A stretch of DNA of 64,000 bases from JASUTC01 sp035447925. Lineage in GTDB: Bacteria; Thermotogota; Thermotogae; MWEM01. The notes beneath the pieces were generated by a model that saw nothing but the letters and a program-made list of their open reading frames with translations, was not told the DNA's origin and did not search any database. The position numbers and the translations under genes were made by a program. The stretch covers positions 124,001 to 188,000 of the forward strand of contig DAOTHY010000001.1 of NCBI GenBank assembly GCA_035447925.1, in the 5' to 3' direction. Shown here in pieces: positions 1 through 8,830 of the stretch (positions are counted from its first letter, which is position 1; the number at the start of each line of letters is the position of its first letter).

Positions 1-295
1 TGCTGATCGCATCGATATCATCCGAATCGATCAGTTGAAGATTTTCAAGGGCATCTATGACAATTCGCATGGCTTCATCTTCATTATAGTCTTCTGTATA
101 ACTGTAGCCCGCTTTTCCGTTCTTTACGGCTTTAAAACTGGAACCTCCATTTTCTGCATCTTTATAACTTTGAATTTCCCCTTTGTTGATTGAACATTCA
201 AATTCATGAGAACTGGTATGAAATAATTCGAAATTGTCAATTTCCTTTTGTCTTGCGTTTTGAAATACAAGCCTTTTGAATTCTTTGATATTCAT
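1..295 (-). CDS. pmbA: TldE/PmbA-type metalloprotease subunit, N-terminal part
   Basis: Partial gene; about 98 N-terminal residues are present and the frame runs off the window edge. The protein starts MNIKEFKRLVFQNA and contains the stretch SYKDAENGGSSFKAVKNGK, which matches the N-terminal domain of TldD/TldE (PmbA/U62) proteins. TldD and TldE form a heterodimeric metalloprotease that degrades unfolded or leader peptides and matures some ribosomally made peptides. The ATG (295-293) overlaps the tldD TGA (297-295), so the two subunits are probably translationally coupled. Assignment as TldE rather than a second TldD rests on this pairing, because the diagnostic C-terminal half lies outside the window. 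Confidence 0.8.
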   Translation of the reverse strand, partial: MNIKEFKRLVFQNARQKEIDNFELFHTSSHEFECSINKGEIQSYKDAENGGSSFKAVKNGKAGYSYTEDYNEDEAMRIVIDALENLQLIDSDDIDAIS

Positions 296-1677
296 CAGCT
301 TCTACCCCCTACTAAAAGTTCAGAAACTCTTATGGTTGGTTGGCCGACATCAGCCGGAATTGAACCCGAAAGGGACCCGCACATCCCCTGATCTCTGGCC
401 AGATCGTTGCCGATCATATCGATTTTCTTAAGAATCTCAAATCCTTTTCCGATCAGTGTTGCGCCCTTTACCGGTTTTGTAATTCTTCCGTTTTCGACCA
501 GATAACCCTCTCTGACTGAAAAATTGAATTCGCCGGTTGAAGGATTCACCGATCCTCCTCCCATCTTCTTCGCATACAGAGCTTTTGGGGTATTAGCTAT
601 GATCTCTTCAGGAAGAAATTCTCCGGGTAAAATGAACGTATTTGACATTCTGGAAGTGGGCGAATATGTATAATTCTGCCGTCTTGAGCTACCGGTAGAA
701 GGCATGTTCATACGTATGCCACCGAGTTTATCGATGAGAAAACTTTTCAGAATGCCATTTTCAATAAGAACCGTTTTTTGTGTCGGGGTACCTTCATCAT
801 CAATATTGGCAGATCCCCAGCCATTGGGAATTGTTGCATCGTCTACTGCGCTAACACATTCATTAGCAATTTGCTGCCCGAGCTTGTCGGCAAAAACAGA
901 AGCGCCTTTGGCTACTGATGTAGCTTCCAACGCATGACCACATGCTTCATGAAAAATGACACCGCCAAATTTATTTGCAATGATTACAGGCATCATTCCG
1001 GCGGGTGCAAACTCTGCATTAATCATTTTGACAGCAATTCTTGCCGCTTCTTTGCCCATTTCTTTAACATCAAAAGTATTGTAAAATTCAAACCCCATGC
1101 CTGCTCCGGGTCCGACAAAACCGGTTTCTTTTTCATTGCCTTTTGTTGAAACGGCAAATATCATCAAACGGGTTCTGATCCTTTCATCTTCCGCCAACAA
1201 TCCTTCAGAGTTTGCGATGAGGATGTTTTGCCGGTAGTCAAAATAGTTCACTTTCACTTCACTGATTTGATCTGAATAAGATGAGGCACCTTCGTTTGCC
1301 AATTTCATCATTTGGTATTTTTCGTCTTTTTTTATTTGATCTGGGAATAGTAATATGGGGTTTAGATTATTTCTCTTGTTTTCAATCAGATTGAGTTCCA
1401 CAACTTGATTATTTTCTACTTCAATAGCTTGGGCGATTCTTTTCGAAGCGTTAACGACAGATTCTTCGGATAAATCATTTGTGTAAGCGTATATGGCTTT
1501 CTTCCCTGCAATGCCTCTCAATCCGACACCATGTATGACTCCTGAATTGACTGTTTCCAGTTTTCCATTATTCATCTCCATGTTATGGCCGGTTCGTTTT
1601 TCTAAAAACAGCTCGGCAAAATCAGCCCCACCAGCTTGAATGATGTTAAGGGCTTTCTCGATCAGTTTTCTTTTCAT
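295..1677 (-). CDS. tldD: TldD metalloprotease, catalytic subunit
   Basis: 460 aa, the usual TldD length. The zinc-binding motif HEACGH lies at residues 243-248, within the context FGGVIFHEACGHALEA, and a C-terminal cysteine at about 433 (DQGMCGS) is in the position of the third metal ligand. TldD is the active partner of the TldD/TldE peptidase. The ATG at 1677 is preceded by GGAGGGAG. The upstream radical SAM gene ends 1 bp before it and tldE overlaps its stop, so the three form one transcript. Such pairs trim peptides in maturation pathways (known for microcin B17), but no precursor peptide is visible nearby. Confidence 0.95.
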   Translation of the reverse strand: MKRKLIEKALNIIQAGGADFAELFLEKRTGHNMEMNNGKLETVNSGVIHGVGLRGIAGKKAIYAYTNDLSEESVVNASKRIAQAIEVENNQVVELNLIENKRNNLNPILLFPDQIKKDEKYQMMKLANEGASSYSDQISEVKVNYFDYRQNILIANSEGLLAEDERIRTRLMIFAVSTKGNEKETGFVGPGAGMGFEFYNTFDVKEMGKEAARIAVKMINAEFAPAGMMPVIIANKFGGVIFHEACGHALEATSVAKGASVFADKLGQQIANECVSAVDDATIPNGWGSANIDDEGTPTQKTVLIENGILKSFLIDKLGGIRMNMPSTGSSRRQNYTYSPTSRMSNTFILPGEFLPEEIIANTPKALYAKKMGGGSVNPSTGEFNFSVREGYLVENGRITKPVKGATLIGKGFEILKKIDMIGNDLARDQGMCGSLSGSIPADVGQPTIRVSELLVGGRS

Positions 1678-1678
1678 T

Positions 1679-3055
1679 TTAGCTCCCTCCGTTTTTTAAT
1701 TCACGAACAACCTTTTTGTTGTAGTTTTTGATTAATTCGATTTCGTCCACTGTTAATCCGTTTTTCCAGGAAAAACTAAGTATGGTATTGTTTAACATAA
1801 GTGGATCGAACCCGTTTGGTAATCGATCGTTTCCGAAAACTTTTCTAAAATCCACAGTACCCGGAATAGGAGTGTATTCGTTAATCTCCGGCATGATATC
1901 TAATCCTTTACAGATATCATGGACTTCTATGGCTTCTTGAAGGCTTTGACCGGGAAGATTGATTAGAATAAATGCAGCAATTTCATTTTTTGTAAAACCA
2001 GTTTGCTTTAAAATATTCACAGCCCGGAAAAATTCTTTGTTTGTAACTTTGCCACCCGTAGAAGATTGCAGTTGAGGGTTTATTGTTTCCAAAGCTACTT
2101 TTATTGTTTTTACATTTGCCTTCATCATCAATTCAGCTGTATCTTGAGTAAGCAATTTGGCATGAATACCGTTCGGAATATGAATTATTATACCACGATT
2201 GATGATATCTTTGTTGATCAGTAGTTGCAAGATTTTATCAAAATGGTTTTTGTGATTGATTAAAATCGCATCGTCAAAAAACGCAATGTTTTTTACATCG
2301 AACATGACAGAGTATCGGTCAATTGCTTCCACAATCTTTAGGGGATCTTCCTGAATGAAATCCTGTAAAAAAGGTGTTGCACAGTATGTACATCGATACG
2401 GACAACCCAAAGAGGTTAAAAAAACCAAATGGCTCATAGGATGATCATACAAGTCATACAAAGGAATGAAGTCATGTCTTTTTTTGACTGTTTCACCAAT
2501 TTCGATGCCGTTCAAAGAAAGAAAATCGAGTACTTCGGACATTTTACTTTTTTTACAGACCAAATCCGCTCCTGAAAGATTTGAATGGTCTTGCATCAGA
2601 TTAGCGTAATTTCCTCCTAGAACAACGGTTGTATTTGGCATCATCTCCTTTACAGTTTTGATGGCTTCAAAAGGACCAGGATACCAATAGGTCATTGCGG
2701 AGGTAACAAAAACATAATCGGGATAGAATCCTGAGTTCTTGATTCGATTGAGTTTTTGCTCAAACAATTGTTTGGGTATTCCATATCTTTTAAAAAATCT
2801 TGGTACATGCGCTAATTGTGCTGGTTTTTTTACAACTTCGGAGAAAAATTTCCCAGTTCCATTCCATTTACTCTTAACCGGTTTTTCCATCAATGCGACA
2901 AAATCAGGATCATAGCGATCAAGACAATCGATAAGTCTCAATTCGTGATTACTTTCGTGAAGCTTTCTTGCCAGCATTAACAATCCCAAAGGTTTTAGCC
3001 AATAATCATAGGAAGCGACATCATAAATCCATGGATTGATCAACAGTATTTTCAT
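1679..3055 (-). CDS. B12-binding-type radical SAM protein
   Basis: 458 aa. Residues 1 to about 180 look like the Rossmann-type B12-binding domain common at the N-terminus of class B radical SAM enzymes (MKILLINPW start, PLGLLMLARKL), but no DxHxxG cobalamin-histidine motif is seen. The radical SAM core has C218, C222 and C225 (LGCPYRCTYCATP), the CxxxCxxC ligands of a 4Fe-4S cluster that cleaves S-adenosylmethionine. The substrate is unknown. It ends 1 bp before tldD and starts 15 bp after dnaB. The tldD/tldE pairing would fit a peptide-modifying role, but this is inference from position alone. Confidence 0.75.
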   Translation of the reverse strand: MKILLINPWIYDVASYDYWLKPLGLLMLARKLHESNHELRLIDCLDRYDPDFVALMEKPVKSKWNGTGKFFSEVVKKPAQLAHVPRFFKRYGIPKQLFEQKLNRIKNSGFYPDYVFVTSAMTYWYPGPFEAIKTVKEMMPNTTVVLGGNYANLMQDHSNLSGADLVCKKSKMSEVLDFLSLNGIEIGETVKKRHDFIPLYDLYDHPMSHLVFLTSLGCPYRCTYCATPFLQDFIQEDPLKIVEAIDRYSVMFDVKNIAFFDDAILINHKNHFDKILQLLINKDIINRGIIIHIPNGIHAKLLTQDTAELMMKANVKTIKVALETINPQLQSSTGGKVTNKEFFRAVNILKQTGFTKNEIAAFILINLPGQSLQEAIEVHDICKGLDIMPEINEYTPIPGTVDFRKVFGNDRLPNGFDPLMLNNTILSFSWKNGLTVDEIELIKNYNKKVVRELKNGGS

Positions 3056-3070
3056 CAGAATTTTCGCCTA

Positions 3071-4462
3071 TCAGCTTGAGATAAAGTTTTTCTCCATGGA
3101 GAAAAATCCTACAACCGTTGGATCAAAGATCAAATTGATGCTTCCGACGGGACCGTTTCTTTGTTTGCCGATGATGATCTCTGCGGGATGTGGATGATTG
3201 AGCATTTGGACTTCTCCTACATCCTCCTCATCTTCAAATTTGGATCGCTTATAGTATGATTCTCTGTGAATGAATATCACTGTGTCGGCGTCCTGTTCGA
3301 TCGCCCCCGATTCTCTCAGATCTGACAATCTTGGCCTTTTGTCTTCCCGCTGCTCCACTGATCTGGAAAGTTGTGAGGCTGAGATCACAGCAATGTCCAT
3401 TTCACGTCCCAACACCTTTAGACTCCTTGAGATTTCTGATATTTCCTGTTGCCTGTTTTCTCTATTTCGACCGCTATTCATCAATTGCAGGTAGTCCAAT
3501 ACGATGGCATCTAAACCATATTCCTTCTTAATTCTACGTACCTTGGTTCTAAGCCCTCTTGGATCGAGCATGGAATCGTCGTCAATGATAATGGATGCTT
3601 TCATGAACTTACTGGCTGCATCAGTTAATCTGTTCCATTCATCAGCAGAAATATCAGCTTTTCTAAGTTTTTCAAAATTAACCTTTGATTCAAGGCTCAG
3701 TAATCGTAGGGCAATTTGTTCGGATGACATTTCCAGACTGAATATCCCAACTTTATATCCGTAATCAACAGCCATATTGCGAGCAAGCTGTAAAGCTAAG
3801 GCAGATTTTCCCATAGAAGGTCTGGCTGCAACGATGACCAAATCTGAACGATGAAATCCAGTGGTCATTTCATCTAAGGCTTTAAATCCTGTAGCCAATC
3901 CTGTAACCAGCAGAGAACCCTCCGGAGAATCGTGCCTTACTTTAATTTGATCCAATTTGTCAAAAGCATCATGAACGATTTTTCCAATGGGAGCGTAGGA
4001 TTTTTCGATATACCTTTCGCCAATGCTTAAAATGCTTCTTTCAGCTTGATCAAGAATATTGTCTACATCATCCAGACTGAAAGCACTCTCAACTATCTTA
4101 CTACCTGAATTAATCAGGTTTCTTAGGATGCTTTTTTCTCTTACTACCTTAGCATAATGTACTGCATGAGCTGAGGTGGGAACACTGTCAGCCAGTTGTG
4201 CGATAGATAATTCGCCCCCAACTGTTTCTATCTGCTTTTGCTTTCTCAAAAGATCAGAAACGGTTAACGGGTCAATAGCTTCTGCATCATCGTAAAGCAT
4301 TTCCATGCAGTTAAATATTAATTGGTTTGAATGATTGTAAAAATCTTCATGCCTAAGTATTTCAAATACATCTCCAGCCACTTCAGGATCGAGTAAAATC
4401 GATCCGAGAACAGCCCTTTCCGCTTCTAAGTCATTTGGCGGGATCCTACTGATTTCTTGCAT
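3071..4462 (-). CDS. dnaB: Replicative DNA helicase DnaB
   Basis: 463 aa, normal for DnaB. The N-terminal domain begins RIPPNDLEAERAVLGSILL, the standard DnaB opening. The RecA-like domain has Walker A ARPSMGKS at about 213-220 and Walker B AIVLDYLQLM at about 320-330. DnaB is the hexameric helicase that unwinds DNA at the replication fork. In many bacteria dnaB follows rplI; here it lies between lgt and a radical SAM gene. No intein is present. The start is supported by conservation of the N-terminus, although the Shine-Dalgarno is only moderate (AAAAGGT immediately upstream). Confidence 0.97.
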   Translation of the reverse strand: MQEISRIPPNDLEAERAVLGSILLDPEVAGDVFEILRHEDFYNHSNQLIFNCMEMLYDDAEAIDPLTVSDLLRKQKQIETVGGELSIAQLADSVPTSAHAVHYAKVVREKSILRNLINSGSKIVESAFSLDDVDNILDQAERSILSIGERYIEKSYAPIGKIVHDAFDKLDQIKVRHDSPEGSLLVTGLATGFKALDEMTTGFHRSDLVIVAARPSMGKSALALQLARNMAVDYGYKVGIFSLEMSSEQIALRLLSLESKVNFEKLRKADISADEWNRLTDAASKFMKASIIIDDDSMLDPRGLRTKVRRIKKEYGLDAIVLDYLQLMNSGRNRENRQQEISEISRSLKVLGREMDIAVISASQLSRSVEQREDKRPRLSDLRESGAIEQDADTVIFIHRESYYKRSKFEDEEDVGEVQMLNHPHPAEIIIGKQRNGPVGSINLIFDPTVVGFFSMEKNFISS

Positions 4463-4508
4463 ACCTTTTGATTCATCCTTTCAGTCTAAGTCCTTAAAAA
4501 AGCCCTTC

Positions 4509-5393
4509 TCAAACTTTTTGAGTATTTCTTTTTCTGCCATATTTTCTAATGACAATGAACAACATTATGCCAAAGGCAATTAATACCAGACTGATCACTT
4601 GGGCAGCCCTAAAATCTCCCCAGTAGAGACTGTCTAATCTCAAACCTTCTATGAAGAACCTCGCAATTGAATATGTGATCAAATACAGTGACAAGATCTC
4701 TCCGAAATTCTTTCGTTTATTTTTATAAAACCAAAATAAGAACACGAAGACACCTATATTCCAAATGGATTCATATAAAAAAGTCGGATGAAAGAATTCA
4801 TACGATTGATAACCAGGCATTCGATATTCGACGGGTACATACATTTTCCAAGGCAAATCAGTTGGAGAACCGTATGCTTCATGATTGCAAAAATTCCCCC
4901 AACGACCGATCGCTTGTGCCAAAGGCAGCAGTAAAGCGGCAATGTCAAAGCCTTGGAGAAAGGTAAATGTACATTTTTTTCTGAGTTTGGTATAGATATA
5001 AACCCCCAGCATAGCACCAATAATACCACCATGAATTGCCATACCGCCTTGCCAAGTTTTGAATATATCCCAAAATGATCTTTGTGAGTAGATATGCCAC
5101 ATCGAAAAAACATAATACAATCTTGCACCAATGATTCCCGTAATAACTCCCACGATAAGTGCTTCCGCTACATGTTCATCATCGATTCCTTCCTTAATTG
5201 CAAGCTTTCTGCCAATTAGATAGCTCATAATGATGCCTGTGGCGATGATCAAACCATACCAATGAATCTCAAATGGACCAGCGATAAAGATCACTGGGTC
5301 GATGAAGATTTCATTGGCAAAACTCGCTTTTAGGAAAAAAAATAATCCGATACAAGCCGCAAGAATTAAAACACCCACTGCTATCTTTTTCAA
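4509..5393 (-). CDS. lgt: Prolipoprotein diacylglyceryl transferase
   Basis: 294 aa inner-membrane enzyme that moves diacylglycerol from phosphatidylglycerol to the lipobox cysteine of prelipoproteins. The Lgt signature GRWGNFCNHEAYG is at about 163-175 and the conserved HGG is at 121-123. Several hydrophobic helices are visible, including an extra one at residues 4-21 ahead of the usual first segment. The start is a TTG preceded by AAGGGGGAAGAAC, a strong Shine-Dalgarno at good spacing. Likely substrates in this window include the BMP-type lipoprotein at 12155. Confidence 0.95.
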   Translation of the reverse strand: MKKIAVGVLILAACIGLFFFLKASFANEIFIDPVIFIAGPFEIHWYGLIIATGIIMSYLIGRKLAIKEGIDDEHVAEALIVGVITGIIGARLYYVFSMWHIYSQRSFWDIFKTWQGGMAIHGGIIGAMLGVYIYTKLRKKCTFTFLQGFDIAALLLPLAQAIGRWGNFCNHEAYGSPTDLPWKMYVPVEYRMPGYQSYEFFHPTFLYESIWNIGVFVFLFWFYKNKRKNFGEILSLYLITYSIARFFIEGLRLDSLYWGDFRAAQVISLVLIAFGIMLFIVIRKYGRKRNTQKV

Positions 5394-5405
5394 AGTTCTT
5401 CCCCC

Positions 5406-6425
5406 TTAATTCTTTTGATTTTTTAGCTGACCGCAAGCCCCTGCAATATCTGTTCCTTTTTCATGTCTCACCACCGTTTCTATACCGCCTTGTTCTAAAC
5501 AAGCTTTAAAAGCAGCAACATGTTTGACACTTGGCCTTTCAAAGTCTGGATTGACAGGGTTTACGGGGATAAGGTTTACGTTGATCTTTAATTCTTTCAA
5601 TGCCTTCAATAATTGAGTGGCGTTTTCCATTGAATCATTGACACCTTTGATCAATAAATATTCAATAGTGACTCGTTTTCCTGTGTGTTCATTGTATTGT
5701 CTGATTGTATTGATCAGTTGCTCAAAGGGGTATTTTTTATTCACAGGCATGAGTTGATCTCTAATCTCGCTGTTTGGAGCATGCAGAGATATAGAGAGAA
5801 CGACTTCCGGAAAATCTTCTGACATTTTTAATATACCGGGAATAATCCCTGCAGTGGAAATTGAAATTCTTCTTTTTGATATATCAAAAGCCTCTTTGGA
5901 ATGGAATATGTGAATGGCTTTTTTGACGTTGTCGTAGTTTAAAAAAGGTTCACCCATACCCATAAAAACAACATTTCCGATTCTTTCCCCATGCTCTGCG
6001 CTCATGGCCAAGATTTGAGAAGTGATTTCTGATACCTTTAAATTTCTTACGAATCCGCCTTTTCCTGTAGCACAGAAACTACAGTTCAGACTGCAACCAA
6101 CTTGAGTAGAAATGCATGCTGTAATTCTGTCTTTGTGAATCAGAAGGACGGATTCAATTTGCTCACCATCGTGTAAATCCCAAAGATATTTCTTTGTTTC
6201 GTCAACTGAAGATATCAACAGCTGATTTAATGTCGGTAATCCAATGGTGTATTCTTTGATCAGGCTTTCTCTGAAGTCTTTTGAAAGATTATGCATTTTT
6301 TCAAAACTGAACACATGCTTTTTATAAACCCAATCAAATACTTGTTGAGCTCTAAATGCCTTGATATCTCGTTGTTGAAAGTGTTCCTTTAATTGATTTA
6401 GTTCAAATTCAAGAATGTTTATCAT
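5406..6425 (-). CDS. rlmN: Dual-specificity 23S rRNA/tRNA adenine-C2 methyltransferase RlmN
   Basis: 339 aa from the chosen start. It is a radical SAM enzyme with C111, C115 and C118 (GCSLNCSFCATGKGG), flanked by the RlmN/Cfr-typical segments FRAQQVFDWVYKK and GMGEPFLN. It methylates A2503 of 23S rRNA and A37 of several tRNAs. The resolving cysteine lies near the C-terminus (DIAGACGQL). A longer frame begins at ATG 6440, but the ATG at 6425 has GGAGAG seven bases upstream and matches the usual N-terminus. The start lies inside the 3-prime end of yqeK (17-bp overlap). Confidence 0.95.
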   Translation of the reverse strand: MINILEFELNQLKEHFQQRDIKAFRAQQVFDWVYKKHVFSFEKMHNLSKDFRESLIKEYTIGLPTLNQLLISSVDETKKYLWDLHDGEQIESVLLIHKDRITACISTQVGCSLNCSFCATGKGGFVRNLKVSEITSQILAMSAEHGERIGNVVFMGMGEPFLNYDNVKKAIHIFHSKEAFDISKRRISISTAGIIPGILKMSEDFPEVVLSISLHAPNSEIRDQLMPVNKKYPFEQLINTIRQYNEHTGKRVTIEYLLIKGVNDSMENATQLLKALKELKINVNLIPVNPVNPDFERPSVKHVAAFKACLEQGGIETVVRHEKGTDIAGACGQLKNQKN

Positions 6426-7002
6426 TGATCGTCTCTCCATTAATTAATATCCGATTGTAAGCAAATACCGTTTCTTTAAGCAAAAGATGTCCTTTTTGTA
6501 AGGCATATTTGATTTTCCCCTTTAAAACCAGAAAAAAAGCAGCATCTAAATCTTGAAGGGATAATTTTCTCAATTCATCTATTCCCGGATACACTCGATT
6601 TTTCTCCAATGAATCGGCAACAAAGATGATTTTACCAATCTTCGAACCAAACTGATAACCACTTGTATGATAGTGAACAGCTTCAGCTATTTCATCGATC
6701 CTTGATAATTCAGGATATCTTTTTTTTAAATCGTCAGCTGCCAATCTTCCATGCAGGAGTAAGGGATTTTTCAGTTCTTCATCGGACAAGTGCATTTGGT
6801 TTTCATTCGCTAAAACAAGTAGTTCATCTCGTTTCCGATTCCTAAAGGCATCATGATAGAGTGCCGCAATTTTTACCTGGAATTGTTCTTCGTTGTGTTT
6901 ATCTGCCAACAAAACTGAATAATCCAAAACACCCATGGTATGCTGTAAGCGTTTTGGATTCAATTGGTTTTTTAGTCTTTTGGTTATTTCTTTAACGATC
7001 AT
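6409..7002 (-). CDS. yqeK: YqeK-like HD-domain hydrolase (symmetrical Ap4A hydrolase)
   Basis: 197 aa from ATG 7002. HD-superfamily residues are in order: H21 (RLQHTMGV), H50-D51 (ALYHDAF), H84 (LLHGRLAA), H110/H112 (AVHYHT) and D130 (FVADSLEKNR). The segment KIIFVADSLEKNRVYPG and the following LRKLSLQDLDAAF match YqeK proteins, which hydrolyse diadenosine tetraphosphate to two ADP. The open frame extends upstream to 7209, but that part lies inside the preceding gene and has no family resemblance, so the ATG overlapping the previous stop by 11 bp was chosen. Unlike many genomes, no rsfS follows. Confidence 0.85.
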   Translation of the reverse strand: MIVKEITKRLKNQLNPKRLQHTMGVLDYSVLLADKHNEEQFQVKIAALYHDAFRNRKRDELLVLANENQMHLSDEELKNPLLLHGRLAADDLKKRYPELSRIDEIAEAVHYHTSGYQFGSKIGKIIFVADSLEKNRVYPGIDELRKLSLQDLDAAFFLVLKGKIKYALQKGHLLLKETVFAYNRILINGETINDKHS

Positions 7003-8260
7003 ATCTGATTTCAAAAGTGATCTCCGCTTCCATATTCGAGTGTAAGATAAGAGGTATTTGCAACAGTGTTGCACTAGGTCTTTCAAAATCGTAAACATCC
7101 ACCTCAACATCTGAATCTCTGGGTAAAGTAAAATTGAGCTGAATGGTTTTTTCTTCATCCGAGAAATTTTTTGTTGTAAACTTATAGGCTTCAAAATAGG
7201 TATTACCACTTCGATTGGATTGAATCAGTTCAACTTTTCCCTGCAAATCATATGCTTTTCCGAAACTGATTTCCAAAGCTTGCCCTTTATTTGAATTGCC
7301 TGTGGTGTTTTCTCCTAAAAATACAGTTTTTCCGTCAGTTTTGTTCTGTAGTCTAATCTTTCCAGCCATCAAATCTTGAGAAAGTTTAGATATTTTGATG
7401 GTTTGATCTAAAGATTCGAAATCAGAATTATAATTGGAGTAATGTGTATTAAAAGTATAGATTGTTTCGTATGATTCTTTTGCAGAAAAAAACTGAATAT
7501 AATCTGCAGTAGATTTTGAAAAGCAGAATGTCCCAGGAATAGAATAAATCTTATAATCACTTATATTTTCTGCTGTGACGCCAATACTTGACATTTCGGA
7601 ATCATACAGATAACTTCGTGCGGCTTTCATGGCATAATTTGATGAAACACGGTTGGGATCACCTGAAAAAATAAAGAGGTTGTCAGTTTGAATATCTTTT
7701 GTAGTCTGATTGTTGATAACAAGGGTTCCAAAAATGTCAACCTGATGATTAGTTTCATCTAAGTTCATGTTGTAGATGGTCTGATAGGATAAGTTTGTAA
7801 ACATATAGGAAAAATCCACTTTATCGATATAATTTTTAAAATCAAGATCCAGATATTGATGTGGTTGTCTGATGTTAACTGTTTCAAAAACCGCTGTTCC
7901 TTCATTTGGAATAAAAACACCGTTATTATCTGACAGAAGAACTGGTTGATTCAAAAGTAGCGTAAATGGTTTGGTTGTTCCATCATTGAATCGCCATTTA
8001 ATGGTTTGCCCTACAGATTCTCTTAACGCTTCGTCGTAGTTGAACGATTCAACGATCACATGTTGATAAGATTGAGGATAGGGATCGGAGGAGAATGAAT
8101 CGGATAGCCAGCTATCAGGAATTTCCAACTGATAGTTCTCGGATTGAACAGCCACAGTCCCCCCTTTTATTGCCAATGCATTGGGATAGATCATGAGAAA
8201 TTCATTCCCTAGCAGTGTTAATGATATTAGAAACATGATGCAAACAATCATTTTTTTCAT
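6992..8260 (-). CDS. Secreted beta-rich protein, DUF4139-like
   Basis: 422 aa with a signal peptide (residues 1 to about 30, ending YPNALA), then an all-beta region without cysteine clusters. The stretch with LSYQTIYNMNLDE and LVINNQTTKDIQTDNLFIFS resembles DUF4139 proteins, where a tyrosine/aspartate-rich strand is followed by a phrase about non-degenerate N-x-T/S positions and a GD motif (here SGDPNRV). The C-terminal half has another beta-sandwich-like segment (FTTKNFSDEEKTIQLNFTLP). No enzyme motif is evident. It is probably exported to the envelope or periplasm. The ATG has AGGAGG nine bases upstream. The family call is by eye and tentative. Confidence 0.5.
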   Translation of the reverse strand: MKKMIVCIMFLISLTLLGNEFLMIYPNALAIKGGTVAVQSENYQLEIPDSWLSDSFSSDPYPQSYQHVIVESFNYDEALRESVGQTIKWRFNDGTTKPFTLLLNQPVLLSDNNGVFIPNEGTAVFETVNIRQPHQYLDLDFKNYIDKVDFSYMFTNLSYQTIYNMNLDETNHQVDIFGTLVINNQTTKDIQTDNLFIFSGDPNRVSSNYAMKAARSYLYDSEMSSIGVTAENISDYKIYSIPGTFCFSKSTADYIQFFSAKESYETIYTFNTHYSNYNSDFESLDQTIKISKLSQDLMAGKIRLQNKTDGKTVFLGENTTGNSNKGQALEISFGKAYDLQGKVELIQSNRSGNTYFEAYKFTTKNFSDEEKTIQLNFTLPRDSDVEVDVYDFERPSATLLQIPLILHSNMEAEITFEIRYDR

Positions 8261-8272
8261 TAGAATAGCCTC

Positions 8273-8830
8273 CTATTGCCATAGTTGTGTTTTACTTGTA
8301 GAGATGGCTTTTGCGCCACACTGAAATAGACGATTGGTTTCTTCTTTGGTTTCAATCAAACCGGCTGCAATCATATCTTCTGTTTTCAAACGATTGGCTT
8401 TAAGGTAATTGTATACCTTAGGGAAAGCGCTACCGGGAAGTATTTCCAAAAACATAGGATTGATATTTGTGATCATCTCATTAATTCTCAACAATGAATT
8501 GCTATCTAGGGCAAAACTTCTAAGTACATTAGGAACACCATAACTGTTGGCTATTTCTATCATTTTGGGCTTTACTGTAATGATGCCATCCACTCCCTGT
8601 AAAGTAGCATATCGAAATGCGTATTCTCCATTTCCCAAGCCCTCACAAAAATCAATATCCAAAAAGACTTTAAACCCCTTTTTTTTAATAATTCTAATGT
8701 GATTTCCCAAATTAACCAGGTCTGAACTTAAAAGAAAAACAGTATCGCCGGTATAAAGATCGAGTTTATCGATTTCCTCTTTGGGGTTCCATAAGGCCGC
8801 AATAATCTTTGATAGTTGAAACGATTTCAT
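8273..8830 (-). CDS. glpP: GlpP-type glycerol-3-phosphate-responsive antiterminator
   Basis: 185 aa, a full-length GlpP-family TIM-barrel-like protein. Family-typical stretches are VFLLSSDLVNL, VFLDIDFCEGLG, GVDGIITVKP, FLEILPGSAFPKV, MIAAGLIETKEE and the terminal GAKAISTSKTQLW. In Bacillus GlpP binds glycerol-3-phosphate and the glpD leader mRNA to prevent termination. No glycerol catabolic gene is adjacent, so the target RNA here is unknown; gpsA and plsC lie some 20 kb away. The ATG overlaps the HD-GYP stop (ATGA), so the two are co-translated. Confidence 0.85.
   Translation of the reverse strand: MKSFQLSKIIAALWNPKEEIDKLDLYTGDTVFLLSSDLVNLGNHIRIIKKKGFKVFLDIDFCEGLGNGEYAFRYATLQGVDGIITVKPKMIEIANSYGVPNVLRSFALDSNSLLRINEMITNINPMFLEILPGSAFPKVYNYLKANRLKTEDMIAAGLIETKEETNRLFQCGAKAISTSKTQLWQ

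Noticed and set aside
4754..5131. A 125-codon open frame in another minus-strand frame inside lgt
   Set aside because: It is covered by the intact lgt gene and shows no ribosome binding site or family motif.
7002..7209. An upstream extension of yqeK by 69 codons
   Set aside because: The extension lies inside the preceding secreted-protein gene and does not resemble YqeK proteins.
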